A stretch of DNA of 64,000 nucleotides from Heterostelium multicystogenum (Eukaryota > Evosea > Eumycetozoa > Acytosteliales > Acytosteliaceae): positions 1 through 64,000 of the forward strand of contig RCNN01000203.1 in assembly GCA_003667245.1 (NCBI GenBank), given 5' to 3'. The notes under the pieces are model-generated. The model ran no database searches, had not been told where the DNA came from, and saw only the letters and a program-made list of their open reading frames with translations. Position numbers and translations under genes: made by a program. Below, piece after piece: positions 35,801 through 46,238 of this stretch (position 1 is the first letter of the stretch; every line of letters begins with the position of its first letter).

Positions 35801-37153
35801 CCAACCAACCAACAAAACACACACACACAACAAGCCACTCATCATTAAATTTAGTTAGCACAACTATTTATCTCTTTGAATCAAGTGTTGTTCCTTCCTG
35901 AATCACCCGGTGATTGAATTTCCAAACACCACAATTTTGCTTGTTAAAGTAAATCAACAAATTCAAAAGTACTGAAGAAGCAGAAGCCAGCAAACAACAA
36001 TAATAATAATATTAATTTGTGCTGGAAGAAGCAGCACGCACAACACAGAACGGTAACAGCAGAAGCTCAATAATCAACCAACTAACCAACCAAAACAAGA
36101 ATCGAGAATATTCATAATTAATTAATTAGGGCGATTTTACCACCATAAATCAAACCAAAAGCAACTACAGCATTCATCTAAACAAAAACACCTACAGAAA
36201 TCATCCACAAAATCAAGATTTAATTAATTATTATTGTTGTATTTATTGTGTTGCTGTTGTTGTTGCATGCTTTTTTCAACTAGAAGCAGGCAAGCAAGCA
36301 GCATGCAGACAGTCATTTTTGTAATTCTAAAAAATCAATCAAACAGAACCAGAGTGGAGTGAACCTCCCCTACCCCCACCATCAACAAATATAGCCAAAT
36401 AAGATCTTAAACTTCATTATTAATATTAATATTAATATTATTGTTTATTTGTGCTGTTCCTACTTAACCAACCAATCATCTAACTTCTACTTTTACTTTT
36501 AAAAATCAATACATATTCACCATTTATCCGATTGTATAGTTTCATCCAATTTGTAACAAACAATTACAATTTACTATTATCACTCTAATTATAATTATTG
36601 ACTATCCTTATTTTTATTTCCTGTATCTATATTTTTATTTCCATAATTATTGTCTTTCTTAATATTAAATTATTTGGTTTAGTCTATTATCTGTCGTTAT
36701 TATTAATATTATTGTATTTATTTTTGAATCTATAGTAAAATTAATTTCCAGCATTTAATTTTATTTATTAAACTTAAGTCCTCGAACTATCACTAATTAT
36801 ATCACTGTTTATTATCTGTTATTTATTTAGTAATTGTTTTCTTATCCATCAGAAAATCATCAATCAATCAACCAACTATCTACTCAATCATCTGATCTTT
36901 AAAAACAAAAACACCACTAACTGATTATATTTCCACAAAAAAGAAATAGTCATAAAAAAAAAAATCTAAGAAAAAGAGAATAGAAGCAGAACAAATATTA
37001 GAATCCCAAAACAACAATTAAACATTCAAAGTCAGCATCAACTTCACAACACACAAAAATCAACTCCAAACAAACAACACAATTAATCACACAACAAAAC
37101 ACTCATTCACACTGTCACCCAAATCAAACAAAATTAAAAATTAGATCTAAATC
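32812..37153. other. Gene-poor region, 5' leader of DUF3825 gene
   Basis: About 4.3 kb has no supported gene. The last 1.7 kb (about 35480-37150) is strongly strand-biased, very rich in A and C (CAACAACA, ACACACAC, CCAACCAACC) and poor in G. This is typical of long dictyostelid 5' untranslated leaders. The 173-codon ORF at 34819-35340 is Ser/Thr/His/Phe low complexity and I do not accept it. ATTATTATTATTATAATAATAATAAT palindromic repeats occur near 33150. Confidence 0.5.
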
Positions 37154-39817
37154 ATGAGTCAAAATGGTGTCGATATTGAAGAGTCGAAGAATATCGACCT
37201 AAGACACTACAGCTCCATCATCAACAACAACATCATCATCAACATCAACATCAACTTCACCACCACCAACACAACCAGGACAAACACAAACACCACCAAC
37301 ATTGCAAATCCCTAAAAATGAAAGTCCAGATTGGCCACTTCAACCAATTCTCCAACCATCGCCCATCATGTTGTCGGTCAATGGTGTATCCAGTCCAAAG
37401 TTGCCACTGCTCTCACTTCCTGCCCAACCAACTCACTACGGATGGAAAGGATGGATCTCTGACACACTTTCCAAAAACCAAAGATTTCACAATATGGTCT
37501 ACTATCGTCTTGGAAACTTGAAGTATTTAGCCGACACCTTGGCTGAGCCAGAGCCCTGGGGAAAGGAATTAAAAATTCTAAAGTAGGTAGTCAATAAGCG
37601 CTGTAGGGAGCTTGCATATTAATTTACATTGCTTTCATTTCATAGGATCTATATGGATAATACATTCAAGAGAATCGTTGAAGAGAATAAATTGGTTGCA
37701 TATTTCCCTGAGGACCAAGAGTCGCCAATTCTAATTGTATTTAATAACAGGACTATTATCACGAACCAACGAGGACATTTTTTGTATTTTTACAATCGAT
37801 TCACGTGGCCTCTGTGAAGGACAGGGAGCAGGAGAGTGGCGGAAGACGTTGCGAAGAGGCGTCAGTGGATCCTCAAAGAGTTTTTGCCATCTTCCTCGTT
37901 TCAGCTATTGAGTGACACTTTTGAGAAGTATGGTCCCAATATATTGCCTTTGGTCGATCTGCCAAAGAGAGCATACTACTTTGTCGATGGTGTTCACTAT
38001 GCAAGCTTCGATCCTGAAATCCCCATCGATAAGGACAACGTAGATTTCGCAGAGATAATCAAAAACTCTACCCAATCAAAGATCGATCGTCTACCACAGG
38101 AGTACGTCCACTGCACCGAAAAGGAATGCAAACCAGATTCAAACAGGGTATTACATCAACTATAATTCGTGCACGCTCTAACCCACGTTGTGCAGTTCCA
38201 CAATTTCACAGAGACAGTGATGGACTCAAACGTATCGATTTGCTTTTGCCAATGAACATGACTGTAAAAAAAGATCCAGATTGGTATGTTGCTACACCGT
38301 TATATTCTATTCTTGACGTTTTTATTTAAATTTCTTTTGTCCAAAACTTACAGCTGGACTACAACTAAATATTAATATTAATCAAACCCATTTAATTCTG
38401 TATTCTAGCGCATTGGTAATCAGATATAATCAAAATGAAAATGGTACTAAATCATATTTGGTCAGAGGAATTCTCTCGAAGGAGGACTCCTATATAAATG
38501 CAAGAGTCATTCAGAGAATCGATCAGAAATGGATGGAATATGCTGAGTTGGGTAATGATCCATCCGCCGCTGCCGGTATGACACCAGTCTTGATGTCAGT
38601 AGGCGGCAACAATGCACCCCAATCACCTCACATTAATATCAATAAAGGAAGTGCTCCTCCAACACCCCACCTTCTATCAGAAAGAGAGAAAAAATATAAA
38701 GAAAGAGATTTTTGAAAATCGCAACCAATCTTACTAATAACAACACAATTTTACAATCGCCTCGTTTTATACAAAATTCCAAAATCACCGTCGCCCTATA
38801 TGCACAGTGGTGGCCTGGTGCTACCTGCCAATGCCGCCGGCTCCACTTCCGTCAATAACATTTCACCACTAAACTCTAACAATTCAACTGCAGTTTCTTC
38901 GCCACTTCAGTTGGCGTCGCCAGTGCAACCGAGTAACAATAGTAATAGCAGCAACAACAACAACATGGGTGGTGTTGGACCAAATATCGACAGCTCTCTC
39001 TCCTCTCACTTCAACTCAATTCATATATACAACAGCCCCTCCGTCCATCCAGTCAACTCGAAATCCATCAACAACAGCTCCTCATCCTCTTTTACCTCGA
39101 AATCCTATTTCCCGCCACCTGCTTCACCCACCTATAATTCTTCGCCCAATCAATCGCCGTCGCTTTCTCCATCGCCACCTCCTCCGATGCAACTACAGAA
39201 TCAATCGCCACAACTAAGCCCAAGCACTTTCAGCACGCCATCGTCGCCACTTCCATTCCAAACCATCTTACCAAAATCGTACATATAAACCAAGTACCCC
39301 ACGCCAACAGAGCAACAACAGCACCAACCCCCAACCCTAATGTTTATAGTCCCACACCAACAATCACAACAACCCACTTTAATGGATGGTGGTAACACTA
39401 GTCCTGTTATCCTACTTGATCCTTCAATTGACCCCCATGCACCAAACCCACACCAATATAATCAACAAATATATAATACTCTTTTCGATCGTTCACAGTT
39501 AGTTTGACCACAGACGTATCTATGTCTATAATCCAACCAATACCAACAACAATAATGGCAATAAAGCAGCCAACTCCACCGCTTCATCCATTCCATCAAC
39601 AACAGCAGCAAACAACAGCAACCATATTACACCAATGCAATGAATCAACAGCAAGCAACGTTTATAAACAATTCGGATAAGCAATCTGGAGTTCCACAAT
39701 CCAATCCACATCAGAATCTCTCGATTAAACTCCACCATGAATACACCTAGATCACCTGAATCCAAACAAAAATTGGAATTCACCAAGAAAGCAAATACAG
39801 CCTCCAAAGAACAGTAA
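37154..39817 (+). CDS. DUF3825-domain protein with disordered C-terminus
   Basis: The ATG at 37154 (MSQNGVDIEESKNIDL) leads into a Thr/Ser/Pro-rich segment. The DUF3825 domain follows: YGWKGWISDTL, MVYYRLGNLKYLADTLAEPE, then after a 63 bp intron (37583-37645) YMDNTFKRIVEENKLVAYF, then DLPKRAYYFVDGVHYASFDP, LPQEY, RIDLLLPMNM, and after another intron (38284-38408) ALVIRYNQNENGTKSYLVRG and YINARVIQRIDQKW. DUF3825 occurs in bacteria and some eukaryotes and has no proven function. Beyond about 38660 the sequence is Ser/Pro/Asn/Gln-rich with several frame changes. The last coding frame ends SPESKQKLEFTKKANTASKE at 39815-39817. Frameshifts near 37205, 37760, 37830, 38135 and 38720 mean the exact protein is uncertain. 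The 3' third might be a separate low-complexity gene. Confidence 0.7.
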
Positions 39818-40661
39818 GAAATAACTGATCTCAACTCAAGCATCATCATCATTCCACTTCAACAACCTTCCACTTTCAACAACAGTCATTCATTATACAA
39901 AAAAAATACAAAAAAACAAAAAAAAAAATACAAAAGCTCAATACAAAAACATCAGCATCATTCATCTATCCTCAACATTCCAATACAATACAATACATTA
40001 TAAATCTGTTTATTTCGTCATACTTCATCATCATCATCAGCATCAATCAAACAACACACCCAAAATCATCTGTTTAAAATTGTTTTTCCTTATAACCAAT
40101 GGATTGGACACTCAAGAAACAACAAAAACAAAAACACCAAACTTGACAATTTAAAGTTATAATAAAAGCAATATACATATATATATTTTAAAATTAATTG
40201 GTTAATTCTTTAAAGGTTTTTTTATATTCTTTGCATCAGCTTCATCATTGGTTAAATGTTAAACTTACCAAAACTGACTACTACCAATCTTCCTAAGTTG
40301 GTATGACCTGCAAGAAAAAACCCAAAACAAATATACTAAATTTGTTAGTAAGAGAATGATTAAAGATTACTTACAGGTTCATCCAGGGGATATTGGAAAA
40401 TAAAGAAAAGGAAAGTAAATAAATTAGAATGATTAGTTAAGATAAATAAAAAGAAAGAAAGAAATAAATAATAAATGAAAGAGGGGTTTGTAACCATTGA
40501 AGACATCTCTTTGACTGACTGCACATGGGCACACTCCAGTTTTGATTTTGTTGTAAGTTTACATTTTGGCCACCGAAAAGGTTGTTGTCTCATCGATGCC
40601 AGTTGGATGAAAATTATCATCTTTATATTGTTGTTTGATTCTTGTTGTATTGTAAAATAAA
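39818..40661. other. Convergent spacer with possible 3' exons
   Basis: This lies between the DUF3825 gene and the minus-strand FHA gene. At 40373-40660 the minus strand has coding-like stretches (DDNFHPTGIDETTTFSVAK in one frame, RWPKCKLTTKSKLECAHVQS in another) and a plausible intron (acceptor near 40310, donor GTAAGT at 40372-40377). They might be extra 3' exons of the FHA gene, but frames do not join cleanly, so no gene is called. Confidence 0.35.
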
Positions 40662-41943
40662 TTATGTACATATGTTGGTTGTATTACTATGTATTGTTTC
40701 AGGTTGGCTAATTTCAAAAACGTCGACGTCATCAGAAGTTGGTTGTTCTAAAAGTTGTTCAATATCTATCAGATAATGGTTATCTGTATGTGTACTGGAA
40801 AAAGAGTTGGTTGTGGTGGTGTTGTGAAAGTATTGGCGGTGTTGTCAAAATCAGTGAATAACAATGGTCTTGGCATTAGTCTTTGTTGCTGTTGTGGTGA
40901 TGTGTTTCTGTTGTGTTTTCGTCTCACTATTATTCAGGTTGTCGTTTAATGTGTCAATGGATTGAATGGTTGGGTATTGTCCTTCACTTGGTCCTCGGCT
41001 GAGTAGACAAACTTTGAAACCAAACTGCTGAATCTGACGTTTTTGTCGTCTCTTCGAGGCAGTTTTTCTCTTGGAGCCAGAGTATTTCTTGCTTGGACTG
41101 CTTGTTGGGGTGAGTTTTTTGAGGTGGGCATGAATCGATTCGAAATCAGTTGAGTCTTCGAGGTGAAGTGTTTTTTGAGGTGTCCGTAAAACTTTGTAAT
41201 TTCATCGCGCAGTGATTCTTCTTCCAATTCAAAATTTTCATCGGGAGGCGATGGACTCTCTGATCGCTTTCTAGAGAGATCCATCTTTTTCATCAACAGT
41301 GACTCGGCAACGTGGCGATTCATATTATTGTTTGGAAACAATCATAAATGACTGGTCACCTCCAAAGTATATCTTTGGCCATGCTTCAGCAGATGTGGAA
41401 CGCTCGATTCGATTCTAACCTGATCGAACAAAGGTGCCATGTGAGGAATTCAAGTCGACAATATTCAGTCTGCCATCGAATCATGTGCCAGAAGCGCATG
41501 TTTCCTGGAAAACTGTTGGATGACTCAGTGCATAGTCACATACTGATAGTTGGATTGGCCAATTAGTAAAAGTGTCAATCGTTGTGGTGCTTAGTTGTTA
41601 ACTTACGAGTTGTTGATCTGCCCAAAATAATGTATTTGAGGTCGTCCAGAGGAATTGTAAAAGTGGAAGTTCGCTCACCCCCTTTAAAAAATTTTAAATG
41701 GTCATTTCTTGCTTGGACTGGATCGGATGCCCAAAATGGACACTCTGCATCTACACTATCGCCATTGCTGTTTAATATTGTTGTTCTGCCTTTTTTGCAC
41801 CAGGAGCAATAGTTGAGGAGGAATCACCTCCTTGGGAGTGAAGATGATGGCTGCTGAGTCTGTGATTGAGACGACGAAGTCACTGCTGCAGCAGCCGACT
41901 GTCCAAACAGTATCATATCTTGAGTTGATTGTTCAAATGACAT
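40662..41943 (-). CDS. NIPP1-like FHA protein (PP1 regulator)
   Basis: NIPP1 (PPP1R8) is a nuclear scaffold that inhibits protein phosphatase 1 and binds splicing factors through an FHA domain. The ATG at 41943 opens MSFEQSTQDMILFGQSAAA. After Gln/Ser-rich sequence comes CPFWASDP (compare the CPSWAGKP of NIPP1). The FHA domain follows: YIILGRST, VCDYALSHPTVS, NIVDLNSSHGTFVRS and KIYFGGDQ. An intron of about 60 bp lies inside it near 41555-41615. The next segment has a K-N-V-R-F sequence, fitting the RVxF PP1-docking motif, at the place where NIPP1 carries RVTF. A Thr/Gln-rich tail ends near 40662. At least five single-base slips occur. Kanadaptin-type FHA proteins are the main alternative. 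Confidence 0.72.
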
Positions 41944-43330
41944 TGACTGCAAAAACTACTACTCAACTTTACTACTACTACTACTTAAAACTAACTAAAT
42001 AAATTATATTATATTAAACTATAAAAACAAACTAACTAATATGAATGATTTCTCACTCTTTGATTTAGGGTGCGTTGCTGTAAGTTTGTTTCTTTGCTTA
42101 TTTCTTCTAAAAATGGTTGGTGAGTTCGATTTTATGACAAGGAGTGTACTAATATTATTTTCAATTTAAAATTCTCTATTTCCACTAAAAAAAAACAACG
42201 TCTGAATCTATTATAATATTATGACTTGTTGATTTACACTTGTTTGAAACAACACAAAACACTCCAAACTATAACTACTAAACAACAGGGTCAATATAAA
42301 ACTATAAATATAATATATTATAAATAAATAATAATTGGTTTATTAATGATAATTAATAATGAAAATATTGATATCTTAGATCCTCCATCAATTTAGTTGT
42401 TGAAAAGAAAAAAACAAAAAAAAACATTTCACCCTCCTCAATACAAATTACTAGGAATTTCAAATTTTTAAAAAATTTCTACAAATATTTTTTTGGAAAT
42501 CATAAAAAAATGGAATTACTTTTGGAACGACTTTGTAATTTCTTGTGTGAGATGTACATCTGGTTGGATCTTTGTAAATTGGTTGGAATAGAAATATTGA
42601 TTTTGATTGACTTCTACTAACCGGTATGTTTTAGAAATATTCAATTAATATTAATCTAGTTTTAGATAATCTTCTATTCCATCTCCACAATATATTTTAT
42701 ATATCTAAATAATTGTGGACTTTTTTAGAGTTAAGCACCAACAGATTGCCAAAAGCTAATTTAGTCATAATGTTGAATTATTATTATTATTATTATTATT
42801 TGTAATTTCCAGACTAAGATGTCTTTCTTTTAAGTGATTACTACCCATTTTGAGGTAAATATTATCCAATCATTGAAAAAGAAAGAATGAGTATTTTATA
42901 TTCATAGAATTGAGGAATAATAATTCAAGTGAAGCTTGATGATGTTTTTTTTAGTTAAGAGTACAATGGTTTACTTTAAAAGATAAATGATGATACTACA
43001 TCTACAAGTAATAAGAATAGTAATTAAACATGTATCTATGTATGTTTGAAAAAACAAAACCATAAACAATCAATTCACCAAAAACAGAATAATATGCATT
43101 ATTATTGGTGAAATTTTGTTTTTATCAGCTAAAAAGATGACAGCCATAATTACAGAATTTGAAGTTTCAAAAAGTATATTTTTCGTTTTTTATTTTTTTT
43201 TTGTTTTTGTTACCCAAAAACAACCCACACTTTCCTTTCACTCAGTTAGTGCTCAGTGTCATAATCTGAATAATCACTAAACAGAATTAGATTTATCTCT
43301 ACTCAATAATTAATTTATAAAATAAACACA
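41944..43330. other. Divergent intergenic region
   Basis: About 1.4 kb separates the NIPP1-like gene from the cytochrome c gene. It is A+T-rich, with a TTATTATTATTATTATTATT run near 42780 and T-tracts close to 43190-43210, about 120-140 bp before the cytochrome c ATG and a likely part of its promoter. No ORF of interest was seen. Confidence 0.55.
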
Positions 43331-44181
43331 ATGTCTGCCATCCCACCAGGAAACGTCGAAAACGGAGAAAAGTTGTTTCAAGGCTCGTTGCGCTCAATGC
43401 CACACCGTCGCCCAAGGTAAGCAACTATTAGTAAAATTCGCAGTCGACCGTGCAAAAGCACCTGACGACAATGCACAGCATAACCAAGTTCAACATTACA
43501 CCCCACCCAGCAGATTATCAACACCATTGTCAAAGTATCATAACTACTATTGAATCAAATAAACATCATCAGCCGCAAAAAAGAAAGCATCAGAATAAAG
43601 AATAACTCACAAACAACAATGAACGAAATGAAAAGATAATGAAAATAATAGAAAAATTAATAGTATTAGATCATGCTTATAAAATGAAAACGACAATGGT
43701 GAAAAAAGAGATAATCTAAGCGGGTGGCAACCATTGTTTTGCTTAGTCAATGACTGCTGATAATAAATGCTAAAGTGATAGAATTAAATTTAACTAATAA
43801 TAACTAAATGTTGATGTTTGTTGTTATTATTATTGTAGGACGCACCAAACAAGCAAGGTCCAAACTTATACGGTCTCTTCGGTAGAAAGTCTGGTACTGT
43901 CCCAGGTTATGCCTACTCACCAGCCAACAAAATGCCGGTATCTGGGGTGAACAAACCCTCTTCGACTACTTGAGAATCCAAAGAAGTACATTCCAAGGTA
44001 ATTATCAAATCTATTACATACAAACCTATTAGAGTAACATATATGAAATACTAATTCATATACAAAATTCAAATTTTCTTTCAATGTTTTTTAGACCAAG
44101 ATGGCTTTCCCAGGTTTCAAATCTGCCCAAGACAGATCTGATGTCATTTCCTACTTGCAACAAAGCACTTGCTTAAAATAA
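43331..44181 (+). CDS. cytC: Cytochrome c
   Basis: Cytochrome c is the mobile electron carrier between complexes III and IV in the mitochondrial intermembrane space. The three exons are about 43331-43416, 43839-43997 and 44095-44181. The N-terminus is [16 protein letters not shown]. The haem-attachment motif CAQCH lies at the end of exon 1. Exon 2 encodes [20 protein letters not shown], then [12 protein letters not shown]. Exon 3 has [11 protein letters not shown], including the axial Met, and ends YLQQSTCLK. Four or five single-base errors break the frame: an extra T at 43376-43378, one missing base near 43928, one near 43969, one near 43995, and probably one at the exon 1/2 junction. Because the protein is essential and otherwise perfect, I read these as sequencing errors. 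Confidence 0.93.
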
Positions 44182-44473
44182 TAAACATCGTGATTAAATC
44201 TTTCATAATAATAACATATCTGTATTTGATTATTATTCATTATTCATTTCATATATTGCAACCAGGTCATGGTTAGAAAATGAACATTTGATTCAACATT
44301 CTATTCAATTCTATTTTATTGAACATATTTAATTGAGATCTTACCATGATAGTTTACTACATCTTATTTATTGTAAGAATTTCATCAGTTGTAATGATTT
44401 CACTAACTATCTTTGTAGAAATCTCCCTATTTATGTTTCTTTTCGTTTTTTCATTGTCACACGGACCAACATC

Positions 44474-46177
44474 ATGAGGAAAATATCCACCACTTGAAGT
44501 AGAGGATAAAGATATACTCTCAAACCTCTATATAGTAAACCAAAAGCATACTGGCCACACCGCAAACAAATCAAATGTTAAATCCATTACCAAAAACAAA
44601 AAGATTGAAATCACCATCTTAGAAGACCAACAGTCAAGCAGCAGCAATGTAGATACTACCCAACAGCTATTACAAACAACAACAGCAACATCAACAAACA
44701 TAACTACTTCTACTAGTGTTTCTGCAAACAGTGAAGCTGATACTATAAAACAAAGCCTAGGGAATCATAATAGTATTAAGACTGATTCAATATGTTCAAT
44801 GTATGTATGTTAAACTTAATTATTCTATAACACTCTTATGAAAAGTATTAATATTAATAATATTATCTTGATATAGTTGTTCAAAGCAATTCACTATATA
44901 TAGCTGTCCTCGATGCTTCATTGGTTATTGCACTGCTGAGTGCTTCAAGAAACATAATGAAAGATGCACAGGTTCTTTCTTTGAGCAACAGTTTCGTGAT
45001 AATCTAAATGCAATAGAAAAGATCGACCCAAAGGACTCTCTCTCACTCATCAAGAAAATGAAAGATATTTACAATAGAGAAGACCATATCTTTGATAGTC
45101 TAATGAAGGATAATAGCAATGAAGTTTATGATAATGACGATGAAGAAGATGATGGTGAGATTGATGTTGATGAAGTAGATGGCGAAGTGGACCTATCAAA
45201 ATTGAATCTCGATGAAATGAGTGAGGAGCAATTGCTATCTTTACTGACAAAGGAGGAAATCGAAGAATTCCATCAATCAATAAAAGATGGCACTATATCT
45301 GAAAGATTGGAGCCTTGGTCTCCATGGTGGACCCAAATGACTCCCAAGGATACACTTATCACAAAGTCAAAGATTATAGATATAACTGAAGGAGCAGAGG
45401 ATATCCCAACTCCATCACCAGAAACATCACTTTCCGATACAGATTGTTCGCCGCCAATCTTCCCCAATATACCTCCACTCTCATCTATTTTTCCCAAACA
45501 AACCATCGGATTTCTTGTATAACCATATTGTAGATATTATGTAAGTTGAGACACGTAACCAGGGTTAAAATCCAAGGAGCACTAACCAATTAATATTGAT
45601 CAATATAGTTATTCCTATTGTTTTATCATGAGAAAGATTCAATGGGGAATGGGGAGACATTTCATATAAAGCAGATCAAAACACACTGAAAAAGCAACCA
45701 CTTGGCGAAGAACTGCTAACGATGCTAAGTGATGAATGTAGTGTCATCATTGAGCTGTCAACTATTCTAAAAGAGAACAGAAGCTAAAAACTATATTCAC
45801 GAATTTCGATCAAATGATGGAAACCATTTTAAATTCAAACTCATCAGTTAAAGTCAATTGGCAGTAGCAACTTGTATTTTTCTCTCTTTGTTTTGGAGGA
45901 CGCATCGACTGTGCTCTCAAACAAACAATGGATTCTATCATCTCTCTCACATATGTACAGACATTTCAACCTGCTGAATCAAACCCTCAACACCAACAAG
46001 CAACAAGTCGACCAACTATTTAAACTAACAATCAATTTTTCAACACAGAAGCTCTGGTTTTTCATGGCTTGGTGTAATGATCAACCAGATTCAAACATCC
46101 AAACAGTCGCGAAAAAGGTTAAAGATTATTTTATTTCCAAGAGAAAGTCAAGTTCCAACTCCAATACAAATAAATAA
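44474..46177 (+). CDS. znhit2: ZNHIT2-like zinc-finger HIT protein
   Basis: ZNHIT2 works with R2TP/HSP90 in assembling U5 snRNP and other complexes. The ATG at 44474 is followed, after a one-base slip, by a Ser/Thr/Asn-rich region (PLEVEDKDILSNLYIVNQKH). The zf-HIT finger spans an intron (about 44804-44876): CSKQF, then CPRCFIGYCTAECFKKH and C. Further on are SGSFFEQQFRD-like sequence, an acidic run, LDEMSEEQLLSLLTKEEIEE, the family motif LEPWSPWWTQ, and NIPPLSSIF. After an intron at about 45541-45608 the text continues CFIMRKFNGEW. The C-terminal helices end DYFISKRKSSSNSNTNK at 46175. Several slips occur between 45500 and 45870. The stop lies only 61 bp from the stop of the convergent neighbour. 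Confidence 0.82.
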
Positions 46178-46238
46178 TAATTCAAACTATATACAGTTTA
46201 TCTTTTCATTTCTTAAATATTAACTTAAATTTTATTAA

